Shown here in pieces: positions 8,689-16,429 of a stretch of 21,962 nucleotides of DNA. The notes under the pieces are model-generated. The model was not told the origin of the DNA and searched no databases. It saw nothing but the letters and a program-made list of their open reading frames with translations. Origin of the DNA: Chara braunii (taxonomy: Eukaryota; Streptophyta; Charophyceae; Charales; Characeae). Both the position numbers and the translations under genes were made by a program. The stretch spans positions 3,784,673-3,806,634 of the forward strand of contig BFEA01000036.1 in NCBI GenBank assembly GCA_003427395.1, in the 5' to 3' direction. Positions within the stretch are counted from its first letter, which is position 1; the number at the start of each line of letters is the position of its first letter.

Positions 8689-8818
8689 TGAGGGCATACT
8701 CAGACTAGCACTTTCCTCAATGTATCGGGCTGCAATTCCATAGAGACATGAATGCACCTGACTGCAATCACGTCCAGAGCTGTATCAAGAAAGTCCTTGT
8801 GTGAGTATGCAGAGAGTG
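8689..8818 (+). mobile_element. Family-2 short element, copy 3
   Basis: Termini GGCATACTCAGACTAGCACT and (reversed) TGCATACTCACACAAGGACT form imperfect inverted repeats of about 30 bp. The centre has GTATCGGGCTGCAATTCC and CTGACTGCAATCACGTCCAG. GAG just outside each end may be a 3-bp target duplication. Confidence 0.65.
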
Positions 8819-9085
8819 GCTGCGAAGTCGATTGCGATCCATACCAAATTTGGAAATCGAAACCCCATCATTGTCAAACCAAACAAGGCAAAAAGACCAA
8901 AAAAAAACAAAATTCCAGTCCCTTCTGTAATTTGCTGAACAACAAGGTTAGGTTATGTACATGCCCCGGGAAAAAAAAAAAAAAAGGTTGTGTACATGCA
9001 CACCGATTTCCCACCCATCTTGCTGTCATAATACATTCCTGTTTGGGTATTGGCGCAAATGAACCAGGATGCATATACCCGTCTG

Positions 9086-9212
9086 AGGTCATATTCACCC
9101 TGGCTCCTTCCCAGATGTACCTGACGGCAATTACAGCCTGACCTGCATGTATCTGACCGTAAGTACGTCCAGAGCTCAGTTGAAAACGTCCTGGTGCGAG
9201 TTTATGCTCTGA
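9086..9212 (+). mobile_element. Family-2 short element, copy 4
   Basis: Left end GTCATATTCACCCTGG and right end (reversed) GCATAAACTCGCACCAGGAC are inverted. The centre shares ATGTACCTGACGGCAATTAC and ACGTCCAGAGCT with copy 3. CTGAG flanks both sides. Confidence 0.65.
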
Positions 9213-9253
9213 GAATGTGAATGTGAATTCCAATCCTGGCACTGGTAGGTTCG

Positions 9254-9297
9254 AAAAAGGATTTCGCTTAAAAAAAAAAAAAAAAAAAAGGATTTCG
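9254..9297 (+). repeat. Poly-A run between direct repeats (GGATTTCG)
   Basis: AAAAAGGATTTCG occurs at 9254-9266 and 9285-9297, with CTT and a poly-A run between. The As of the second copy belong to the poly-A, so the firm repeat is the 8 bp GGATTTCG. This is a second example of the pattern at 5332. Confidence 0.6.
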
Positions 9298-9751
9298 GAG
9301 GGACTGCGCTCTGGGACATTCCCGTCGGACAACTGAGAATATAATTTGGAATTTGCGAATTTCTGACATTTATTTTTAGTAAACAGAGCGGTGCATGGGT
9401 CTTTTTTTTTGGTAAAAAAAGAAAGTATAAATGTATAATGCTATTCAAGTCAAATGTGGTGCATGATTAGAATTTAGAAGCTAAAAAAAAATGAACATGT
9501 GTGTGAACACACTGTAGATAGACCATAATTGAGCAAACAGCGATGACCTACATTAGGCGCCTCGCTAGACTACACGACGATTATTTTAATGTGATCATTT
9601 TAATGTATCTGGATCTTTTCATGGTAAGACGCGTCCAGAATGTTCAATCGGATTAAATGTATCCGGACCACGAAGCAACCGACATCCATTTAGAATGTTG
9701 TGCAGTCGAGCCAGAGCCAATATCTCCAACGAAACATTACATATATTGTTT

Positions 9752-9753
<2 letters not shown>
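9298..9753. other. Unannotated stretch
   Basis: AT-rich intergenic DNA. AATGTATCTGGATC...GCGTCCAGAATG near 9602-9642 may be a decayed family-2 centre. No gene recognised. Confidence 0.4.

Positions 9754-9807
<54 letters not shown>
9754..9807. repeat. Poly-T run, 54 bases
   Basis: The longest homopolymer in the window. No flanking direct repeat was seen. Lys-only and Phe-only frames across it are artefacts. Its exact length may be unreliable. Confidence 0.95.
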
Positions 9808-9868
9808 CGCTTTTGCGCTCTGATAACTTAGTGACACTATTAAAAAAAGTAAACAAAAAACTTTGTGA

Positions 9869-10092
9869 CTATATATATATATACATTACCGGGAAGCTCT
9901 GTTGGACGATATATATATGTACATATATCAACCTTCTGATGAACCGGTGAAACTCCGTCGAAACAGTTTGCCACAGCCCCTCGTCTGTTGGCCGCTCTCC
10001 CTCCGTATATTTTATATATATCGTATATATATATTCTGTTTGTGACGATATATTTATTTTTATATTTATATTTATATTTGTATTTATTTGGT
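9869..10092. repeat. AT-rich microsatellite cluster
   Basis: (TA)n runs near 9871-9882, 9909-9927 and 10005-10034 are followed by TTTATATTTATATT-type repeats up to about 10090. A CTGATGA...GAAAC string at 9936-9964 lies between them (see findings). Confidence 0.85.
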
Positions 10093-10429
10093 ATTGATTT
10101 CGCAAGTGCGTCAATCGATGCATAGATCTCTACGGCTGTTAATCAATTGACTCATCCGCTCTTTCTTTGTAGTTTTTTTTTTTGGGGTTGGAAACTGGAA
10201 GAGTGCAGAGCGGATTGACATCGTCCCGCGCAAGGATGCCACCCGCATTGTCAAAGACAAAGCGGGGAAGAAAACAAGGACAGCGGTTCGAACTTCGTCA
10301 CCTCCCATGCTCCCCCTTATGAACTATGCAAAAGTGAGCAGTGCTGCAGTGGCCGTGACGGTCTGATGTTCCTGTCCGCAGACTTGCGCACTTGTGCATC
10401 CGTACATCTGTCGCCCGGCGAATCGTCTC
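10093..10429. other. Unannotated stretch
   Basis: No gene or clear repeat recognised. Short frames lack recognisable domains. Confidence 0.4.
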
Positions 10430-10516
10430 TTTTTTTTTTTTTCCTAAAAAAAAAGGGGCTTCGAACAGATGTACGAATGATTTCCCTCCCCTTGAAGTTC
10501 ACTGTTGTGCAATAAT

Positions 10517-10553
<37 letters not shown>

Positions 10554-10620
10554 AACAAAAAAGGGGCTCCCAACAGATGTACGAATGATTTCCCTCCCCT
10601 TCACTCAGATGCAATAATGG
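10430..10620. repeat. Tandem duplication containing poly-T runs
   Basis: ACAGATGTACGAATGATTTC plus CCTCCCCTT occurs at about 10466 and 10573. Each copy is preceded by a poly-T run and GGGGCT and followed by GCAATAATG. The two units differ mainly in poly-T length (about 12 versus 35). Confidence 0.85.
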
Positions 10621-10712
10621 CTTTCTTTTTCCCTTTTTCTTTTGTTTTGCGCATGGTGAGTTTTGTAACTTTTTGTTCTCATTTCCGTCAGAACCCACGT
10701 TGCAGTGCGTTA

Positions 10713-10834
10713 GGCCATCGCCACACCACTCTTGAAATGTGCAAAATGAGAATGAACTCCGCGCTAGAACATGGCCAGATGCATCCGCCACATTTTTGTC
10801 TTTTTCGCATTTCGAGAGTGGTGTGGCGAGGCCC
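10713..10834 (+). mobile_element. Family-1 MITE, copy G (best reference copy)
   Basis: This 122-bp element starts GGCCATCGCCACACCACTCT and ends (reversed) GGGCCTCGCCACACCACTCT. TTA flanks it exactly, at 10710-10712 and 10835-10837. The centre has GAATGAACTCCGCGCTAGAA and CACATTTTTGTCTTTTTCGC. It is the cleanest copy for deriving a consensus. Confidence 0.85.
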
Positions 10835-11120
10835 TTAGGTGGTTGTCTTGTTAGTCGGTTAGAGAACTTAGCCTAGATTAGATTCCCTGGTTTTTTTTTT
10901 TTTTTTTTTTTTTTTTAAACGGGAGCCTATCTGCGACTCTCCAAGTCCTCCTGCAGTCCTCCGTCTGTTCTCTGCAGTCCACATTCAAATACCATTCGGT
11001 CTTTCCCACTACCGTTCTCCTGAGCTTAACCAGGGTCCTATCGTCAATTCAGACTTTTCTAAAATCGTTACCAAACGGTTCTGTACTGCCCAGGTGTTTA
11101 GGAACCAAACTTCAGATTCC
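10835..11120. other. Unannotated stretch with poly-T
   Basis: A poly-T run lies at 10891-10916. The rest is unremarkable, with no gene recognised. Confidence 0.4.
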
Positions 11121-11466
11121 CTGTTTTGTCATGCTCAGTGATCAAGTAGGGAACAGAGAAGGCTACCTCCTTCCCCCGAATACAACGTACGGTCATTATA
11201 GCTGTATTTAGTCTGAAAGACGGCCCAAATTCAGCTATAATGACCGTTAGTTGTATTCGGGGGAAGAAGGTAGACCTGCGTACCATCGTGTTCCGTCCCT
11301 GTTTTGTCATGCTCAGTGATCAAGTAGAGAACGTAGAAGGCTACCGTCTTCCCCCGAACATAACGCACCCTGAAAATGAACGTATGCAAGGCATGTTTCC
11401 GGCTCGATACAGTGAAAACGAGGGTGCGTTGTGTTCGGGGGAAGACGGTAGAGTTGCGTAGCATCG
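11121..11466. mobile_element. Tandem pair of family-3 hairpin units (about 178 bp each)
   Basis: Both units start CTGTTTTGTCATGCTCAGTG (11121 and 11299) and share ATCAAGTAG before the hairpin. Hairpin 1 (11161-11276) pairs CTTCCCCCGAATACAAC with GTTGTATTCGGGGGAAG and ACGGTCATTATAGCTG with its complement, a stem of about 49 bp. Hairpin 2 (11339-11455) has the same outer stem but a different inner stem (AACGCACCCT / AGGGTGCGTT). The units are head to tail, and unit 2 lies immediately left of the U6-like sequence. Confidence 0.75.
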
Positions 11467-11506
11467 CCCGAACGCTCTCGGTACCAAGGCCAAAGTCGAC
11501 CGAGGC

Positions 11507-11599
11507 GTCCTTCGGGACATCCGTTAAAATTGGAACGACACAGAGAAGATTAGCATGGCCCCTAGCAAAGGATGACACGCATAAATCGAGAAATGGTCC
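11507..11599 (+). ncRNA. U6: U6 snRNA-like sequence, probably a retrocopy
   Basis: U6 is the catalytic snRNA of the spliceosome. The sequence has a 5' stem-loop (GTCC-TTCG-GGAC), then AAAATTGGAAC, the ACAGAGA box that pairs with the 5' splice site, the AGC triad in GATTAGCATGGCCCC, and AAGGATGACACGCATAAATC running to GGTCC. From memory it is nearly identical to land-plant U6, with short changes in the 5' stem and where plants have TGCGC. A 15-bp direct repeat, AAAGT(C/A)GACCGAGGC, lies immediately on each side (11492-11506 and 11600-11614) with one mismatch. No TATA box about 30 bases upstream and no plant-type upstream element is visible, and no T run follows the last base directly. This favours a reverse-transcribed copy over a functional gene. 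Confidence 0.88.
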
Positions 11600-11614
11600 A
11601 AAGTAGACCGAGGC

Positions 11615-11712
11615 CGAACATTTTTATTTATTTATTTTTTTTATGTTGTTTTTATATATAGAGGGGTTTGGGGGCCCTGGGCGTATTGCCCAATGCCCAT
11701 CACTCCTGAACA
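11615..11712. other. A/T-rich spacer
   Basis: T-rich tract (TTTTTATTTATTTA type) and a short unique segment between the U6 copy and the CA microsatellite. No feature recognised. Confidence 0.5.
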
Positions 11713-11713
11713 T

Positions 11714-11751
<38 letters not shown>

Positions 11752-11800
11752 CACACACACGCGCACAAACACACACCACACACCACACACCACACAAACA
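11713..11800. repeat. CA microsatellite at the 3' side of the Penelope-like element
   Basis: A (CA)n run is followed by CA-rich variants with ACC interruptions. The same structure, with the same AAACCACACACACGCGCACA interruption, recurs at 20811-20881. Both sit at the left border of block A, so the microsatellite is tied to the element end and is not a random neighbour. Confidence 0.93.
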
Positions 11801-12105
11801 CAACGACGTGCTCCGCATCCCCTCGGTTCCCGCTCGGCTGAACATGTTGGGATGCTCGGTGGGGCGCCAAACATGTTGGGCGCGCTACGCAGGGCTAGAG
11901 ATGAGGGAGTCGGAGTCTAAAGGGGTCTTGAACTCGGTAGACTGGGATAGCATGGCTGTGAATTTTAGATTTGTGTGGCTTTGATGTCCGTGCAGAGTTG
12001 TTTTTGTGCGGATGTTTTTCCTTTTCTGGTTTGCGAGGCTTTTCTTTTCTCCCCCCCCCTGAATTATTGCAAATAGGCAATTGGCAGGAGTCCGGGGAGC
12101 TCTGG
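11801..12105 (-). repeat. Block A, first copy (shared with 20882-21181)
   Basis: From CAACGACGTGCTCCGCATCC to GGAGTCCGGGGA this segment matches 20882-21181 at roughly 85-90 per cent by eye, with small indels. After about 12105 the two loci part: here the Penelope-like 3' region follows, there block B follows at once. Confidence 0.88.
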
Positions 12106-12368
12106 GTATGCAATCGAAGAACGACAGCAATGCACGAAATGCACATATAGATAACCAGAGCCCAAAGAGAGAGTTTGGGGGGAATAGAGCAATGCCGAGG
12201 GAAAGAAGAAGGAAAGTCAACAACACAGGTCTCCCGAACGCGACCCAAAGACGGTCGTTAAAGATATCAATGCGAAACCACAACCATCTCGCAAGCTCAT
12301 GCAAAGTGAACGGCAGTTTCCATGCAGAAAACTGACGAACCGTAAAAGCTCCAGCAAGCTAAAGGCCC

Positions 12369-12416
12369 GACCCTACGCGTTTCGGCCGGTCGCCAGCCAG
12401 GCCATCATCAGGGGTC
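12369..12416 (-). ncRNA. Hammerhead-ribozyme-like motif in the retroelement 3' region
   Basis: On the minus strand, in order: GACCC (12416-12412), the core CTGATGA (12411-12405), GGCC...GGCC able to form stem II, GAAA (12383-12380), then CGCGTA and GGGTC (12373-12369), which pairs with the opening GACCC as stem I. GTA would be the cleavage triplet. ACGCGT is a palindrome, so stem III could form between two RNA copies, as proposed for Penelope-like hammerheads. One weakness: an extra T sits between CTGATGA and stem II, so activity is uncertain. The motif lies about 530 bases downstream of the reverse transcriptase stop. Confidence 0.5.
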
Positions 12417-12700
12417 CGTTGTCGCGGCGGAGGAGGCCTATGACAGTGTTGACGACACTATAAGTACCTAAAACAACTAGAACAGCCGCGGCCTACTACT
12501 AACCCCGCCAAATCCACAGAAGGCCAGGACACCTCACGTCCAGGAAAAGGTCCGAGAAAAAGTCCAGATACAGAGAAAGTACAGAAAAAGACAAGACAAC
12601 AGACGATAGTCAAGACAAAATCCTTGCAACTGGAACCCAATCAACCAGTTCTACATTTGTCTTCGAACTCCGGACCAGCAAAAGACAGAACAGCAAAAAG

Positions 12701-12884
12701 ACAGACAGAGAAAGACTCCGACAATTCCGACGTCGGTTCAAAACCCCTAGACTGAGTACAATCCAGAAACAGAGAGAGCAAGTTCCCCTAGATAACTCTG
12801 TAGATCGCCAGGAAGACCGGAGCTCGAATCCACAGACAGAGCAAGACTCCGACAGTTCCGACGTCGGTTCGAAACCCCTCGGAC
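12701..12884 (-). repeat. Direct repeat of about 50 bp in the 3' untranslated region
   Basis: ACAGACAGAG(A/C)AAGACTCCG continues through TTCCGACGTCGGTTC to AAACCCCT. It occurs at about 12701-12750 and 12832-12884, 131 bp apart. Each copy holds the perfect palindrome CCGACGTCGG. It may be a remnant of the internal tandem structure common in Penelope-like elements. Confidence 0.85.
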
Positions 12885-12946
12885 CGTAACACAAGGCACA
12901 AAAAGCAAGCAAAAAAAGTCAAAAAAGTTAAAAGGTTAAAACAGTT

Positions 12947-15181
12947 CTACCGATGACATCTCAGTGATCCATTAAGACCACCGGCAAACCCCCAATTGAC
13001 ATCCCACCCAGTCAAACACACAACCCATTCCTCCCAAATCCCGCCGAACTTATCTGAAAAAGTCCGAACAGCAGAATCAAAGTAACAATCCGGAAACCCT
13101 CTCTTCCTAAGTTCAATCTTCAATGTCAGAAGAAAGATAGCCTCCGCACCAACCATGGTAGTAAACTTCTTCGCTCTATAAAGAAACGAGCTAACCACTG
13201 CTAACTTCTGCTCACGACTAGAGTAAGTGCAGAAGTCCTGCAGATTTTGATAAATCAAACGTCCACCGTGAACAGCTGCCTGGTTCTTGTGCGTTGCAGC
13301 AGAAACAATCCCCTCCGGCCCCTCGCACACGCCAACAACACATCCCAGAGACTGCCAAAACGGCCCTGAATCCGTTCTTTCCAGCGTCAAGTTCTCGTTG
13401 TAACAGTCCTTGAAGACACGTATCACTCCTTCCGCAGCCTGTTTGGAGATGGCGTCCCCCTTTGTGTACCGAACGAAAATGGAGACATCATCCACGATGC
13501 GTGCCCCATAAGTCAACGGACGCATGCTACCCAACGCGCTGAGAAACATGAACTCAGAATATGCTGACAGAAGGCATGCCAGAGCCGGGCTTGAAGACTT
13601 CCCCATGGGTATGCCAGTATGCTGACGTAACAGCTTCCCACATGCGTTTATATATGTGCAAGACAACTCAAACTCAACAAACTTCACAATAACATCGAAG
13701 CTGATCGTCTGCCACCCAACCTGTGACTTACCCAACTTCATCTTGGTCCCTTTCCCCCTTGCACGCACCATCACCCCTTTGCATTCCTCTGCCGTCCAGA
13801 AGTCAACCACCCAACGTACTGCCTCTATCACCGCGACATGGGGCAGGTTACAAAACATCTCTTTGATGTCAAAAGCAGCCGACACAAAGCCTTCACCTGC
13901 TTTTAACTCTTTGTTGGCCAACGCAATCCTGCCCATCAGTTCTTCAGTGCTCTTCATGTTGAAATTGCTCCTCATTGGTAGACTCCACAGCATCTGATTC
14001 ACAGCCCTAGCTATTCTCTTGCTTGCTGTAACACCACATTCTTCCCATAACGGACAAATCGGTCTCCACTTCCTGACGTCTTTGTGCTTAGGGATAATGT
14101 AACATTTTCCCACCTTCCCATGTCCGTTCCATCTACCCAACTTCTGAAAACCACACTCCTTATACCTTCTCCCATTGGCATCATTACTCTCAGTCTCATC
14201 CTTGTCACACAGTTCGAAACCCACATTGCTGAGAAACATCTTATCCATGCCTTCTCGATACGATACCCGACAGCACAGCAACGAATCTCCTGGGTTGTGG
14301 TCAATAGGACAACACACCAAGTTACCAAATCGGCACTTCCATCTCTCGACATCCTCGGTTTTACACACGGATCCCATCTCACACCCCATGCCATTGAAGC
14401 ATCCAAGTACTGTGTCCCTGGTCATCATTGCCGCCAGTTCACCCCGCGATGTGCCTGAATGCTGTAGAAGATAATCAAATGACTGCAGGACCTGCGATTT
14501 CAAAGACCCTATGATCCGATCCGATGATGGCCTCGGAATGTTCTTGGAGTTCTTCAACCGCGTAGGAACAAAATCCACCTCACTTGGTCTGAAACACACG
14601 TGCCCATCCACCCGCGGCAGGTCCTCATCCATTCTCTCACAATCGCACTGGACTTCATCCAGTCGTGCGGCATCCCTAAAATTGTGCAGAATGTCACCAA
14701 TACTCTTATTTTTTATCCAGACCACACGCATGCGACGTAGTATCATACGTTTCCATTCCTCAGACAGACTCAACTGCATTACCAACCCCGCTGCCAACTT
14801 CCGAGCGGACGCCTTCCTCAGAGTGACATCATAGACAATCTTAACTACTAATCTGCACCGAACATTCACCCCAAACTTCCGCCGAATCACGCCAGACAAG
14901 ATGCAACGAAGTGAGTATCTGGATCGCTTCTCAGAAAACGAACGCACGGCACTATACAAGCACACAAGCTTATCAAGATCCCACGAGAGCAAATCCTTCC
15001 TCTGCGGAGGGTGGCTCAGAAACTTGGTCAGGAGTGGTTTGAAGGACTGAAGAGAAGAGCAAAAGGAAAAGATAGATAAAAAGTTGATCACAACACCCCC
15101 CGTCAACCAACCCCTGGCTTTTCGTAACTGCGTTCGGCCAAAACACGATTCTACCACGGACGATCCATACAGTCTTTTCAC
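12947..15181 (-). CDS. Reverse transcriptase of a Penelope-like element
   Basis: This part is 744 residues from a GTG at 15181 to TAG at 12947. It would copy element RNA into DNA at a nicked target. Residues 179-181 are C-D-C, the CxC motif that in this clade links endonuclease and polymerase. Reverse transcriptase motifs follow: IPKHKDVRKWRPI (363-375), motif A AAFDIKEMFCNLP (435-447, catalytic D438), motif B HTGIPMGKSSSPALA (521-535) and motif C RIVDDVSIFV (561-570, D564 and D565). The catalytic triad is intact. About 70 residues between motifs A and B may hold an insertion like the one shared with telomerase reverse transcriptases. The GTG is probably not a true start: the frame continues upstream, past one TAG at 15188-15190, straight into the endonuclease part. 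Confidence 0.92.
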   Translation of the reverse strand: MKRLYGSSVVESCFGRTQLRKARGWLTGGVVINFLSIFSFCSSLQSFKPLLTKFLSHPPQRKDLLSWDLDKLVCLYSAVRSFSEKRSRYSLRCILSGVIRRKFGVNVRCRLVVKIVYDVTLRKASARKLAAGLVMQLSLSEEWKRMILRRMRVVWIKNKSIGDILHNFRDAARLDEVQCDCERMDEDLPRVDGHVCFRPSEVDFVPTRLKNSKNIPRPSSDRIIGSLKSQVLQSFDYLLQHSGTSRGELAAMMTRDTVLGCFNGMGCEMGSVCKTEDVERWKCRFGNLVCCPIDHNPGDSLLCCRVSYREGMDKMFLSNVGFELCDKDETESNDANGRRYKECGFQKLGRWNGHGKVGKCYIIPKHKDVRKWRPICPLWEECGVTASKRIARAVNQMLWSLPMRSNFNMKSTEELMGRIALANKELKAGEGFVSAAFDIKEMFCNLPHVAVIEAVRWVVDFWTAEECKGVMVRARGKGTKMKLGKSQVGWQTISFDVIVKFVEFELSCTYINACGKLLRQHTGIPMGKSSSPALACLLSAYSEFMFLSALGSMRPLTYGARIVDDVSIFVRYTKGDAISKQAAEGVIRVFKDCYNENLTLERTDSGPFWQSLGCVVGVCEGPEGIVSAATHKNQAAVHGGRLIYQNLQDFCTYSSREQKLAVVSSFLYRAKKFTTMVGAEAIFLLTLKIELRKRGFPDCYFDSAVRTFSDKFGGIWEEWVVCLTGWDVNWGFAGGLNGSLRCHR

Positions 15182-15187
15182 AAGTTT

Positions 15188-16195
15188 CTAATGATCGACT
15201 TTCAGCGAGCCCCCCTCACAGCACAACGTCAACGTGGAGCATCCCTCACTTCGACAACCATCAAGAATCTGAATCAAACTTGCATCAGACTTACCACATC
15301 CAGTGCTAAAACTAACGTGCGTACTCTGCACAGCAATCCCCTTCTTCACCACTCGTCCCCACTTCCTACGTCGTTCCCGCTTACCGGCCCTACATTTCCT
15401 AAACTTCTTGGGTCTGTTCCTGCAATTGAGATGCGGACTAATTAGCCTAATTAGGAACCATCCCAGCTCAAATAATTGAACAGAAGAACAACGCAACAAC
15501 GGGAGTGCCACATAGTTTTCCAATCCACACCGTCTCAACCACTTGTAGAGCCTCTCATTACGTCGTTCAGTCTCAATCACCTCAACATTCCTCACCCTGA
15601 AGACACGCTCACGCCATCTCACTTCCAAAGACCTAGAGGTAGCACCAACATACATATGCTTTGTCCATGCCGAAATATTCACATACACAAGAGGCCCCGT
15701 ACATGTCGCAAAATCCAAGCATTCCCCACGCACACGCTTCAAGTAGCTGCACAACTTTGCACCCCAAGGGATCTCACCAGCTAGAACAAGATTCAACACC
15801 GCATCTCTATAGACACCCTCACTCTCCCCATACCTTGCATCATTAAGGACAGACGGCCGACAGTCAAAACATTTTCCAAATCTCGCTGTCGCGCGCAGTT
15901 CTGCCAGCTCATCCGCTGTGGCTTCAACTGTCTTGTAGTCAATGCCTTCCTGCTGACACAGCGCCTCCAATCCCGCTTTCTTCAGCGCCCGTAACCTCTT
16001 ACTTTCCAGTTTGACAAACTGGAACCTATCATTCGCCTCGGTCAACACATTGTCCTGCACTAATCTGCTTGGCGTCAACCTAGGTCTTCCCCGTCTCGTC
16101 GTTTTTTGCGCGCTCATCACCGCTGCATCGAGTCTTCCTTTCAAATTAGTACCGCCCGTCGGGGCTACTTCCGGCTCCGTTGTGAGCTTCTCCAC
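15188..16195 (-). CDS. GIY-YIG endonuclease part of the Penelope-like element
   Basis: 335 residues counted from a GTG at 16195; the frame is really open from 16231. It would nick target DNA for insertion. Near residue 34, RRGRPRL resembles an AT-hook, and residues 67-105 (LRALKKAGLEALC onward) form a helical SAP-like stretch. The nuclease domain spans about 167-257: GPLVYVNIS stands for the GIY strand, MYVGATSRSLEVRW for YIG and the catalytic Arg (R193), and LFELGWFLIRLISPHLN carries the catalytic Glu (E243) and the P-x-LN end. GIY is VYV and YIG is YVG here, mild deviations. The tail is Arg/Lys-rich. It ends in TAG at 15188-15190 with the reverse transcriptase following in the same frame, so the two were probably one polyprotein. 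Confidence 0.85.
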   Translation of the reverse strand: MEKLTTEPEVAPTGGTNLKGRLDAAVMSAQKTTRRGRPRLTPSRLVQDNVLTEANDRFQFVKLESKRLRALKKAGLEALCQQEGIDYKTVEATADELAELRATARFGKCFDCRPSVLNDARYGESEGVYRDAVLNLVLAGEIPWGAKLCSYLKRVRGECLDFATCTGPLVYVNISAWTKHMYVGATSRSLEVRWRERVFRVRNVEVIETERRNERLYKWLRRCGLENYVALPLLRCSSVQLFELGWFLIRLISPHLNCRNRPKKFRKCRAGKRERRRKWGRVVKKGIAVQSTHVSFSTGCGKSDASLIQILDGCRSEGCSTLTLCCEGGSLKVDH

Positions 16196-16231
16196 CTGTT
16201 CCCGTAGCTTAGCAACTTCGGCCTCAGCCTC

Positions 16232-16423
16232 CTACTTCTTTTTTTCTGCCTCCAAACGTTTCACCTCAGCATCCGTGTTTCTCATCTTCAAGACTTCGAC
16301 CTCCCTCATGGCACAATGCTCAAGATCTTTCGTCTTCCGAAGCTCTTCCCTGACCGTCTCAGCAGGCGCCTCGCTCAAGCGCATCCTAGATCTATTCCTG
16401 TCATCACAATCCGGAGTCTGCAT
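16232..16423 (-). pseudogene. N-terminal coiled-coil segment, cut off by an in-frame TAG
   Basis: 63 residues from an ATG at 16423 to TAG at 16232-16234. The frame continues beyond the TAG without a shift into EAEAEVAKLREQVEKL and the endonuclease. Both sides of the TAG are charged heptad-like sequence (KRLEAEKKK before it), so one coiled coil spans the stop. It is the start of the same polyprotein, either broken by one substitution or read through. The ATG lies only a few bases inside the point where block B similarity to the second locus begins. Confidence 0.65.
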
Positions 16424-16429
16424 CGAAAT

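Noticed and set aside
11624-11984. His/Thr and Cys/Val repeat frames across the CA microsatellite
   Set aside because: They are translations of CA/TG repeats with no conserved domain.
12947-15181. Reverse transcriptase as a group II intron, retron or L1 enzyme
   Set aside because: The HTGIPMGKSSSP motif B, the KHKD-RPI motif, the CxC segment and the adjoining GIY-YIG domain fit Penelope-like elements instead; L1-specific motifs are absent.
13656-15846. Plus-strand frames opposite the Penelope-like coding region
   Set aside because: They are shadows of the strongly coding minus strand and contain no recognisable motif.
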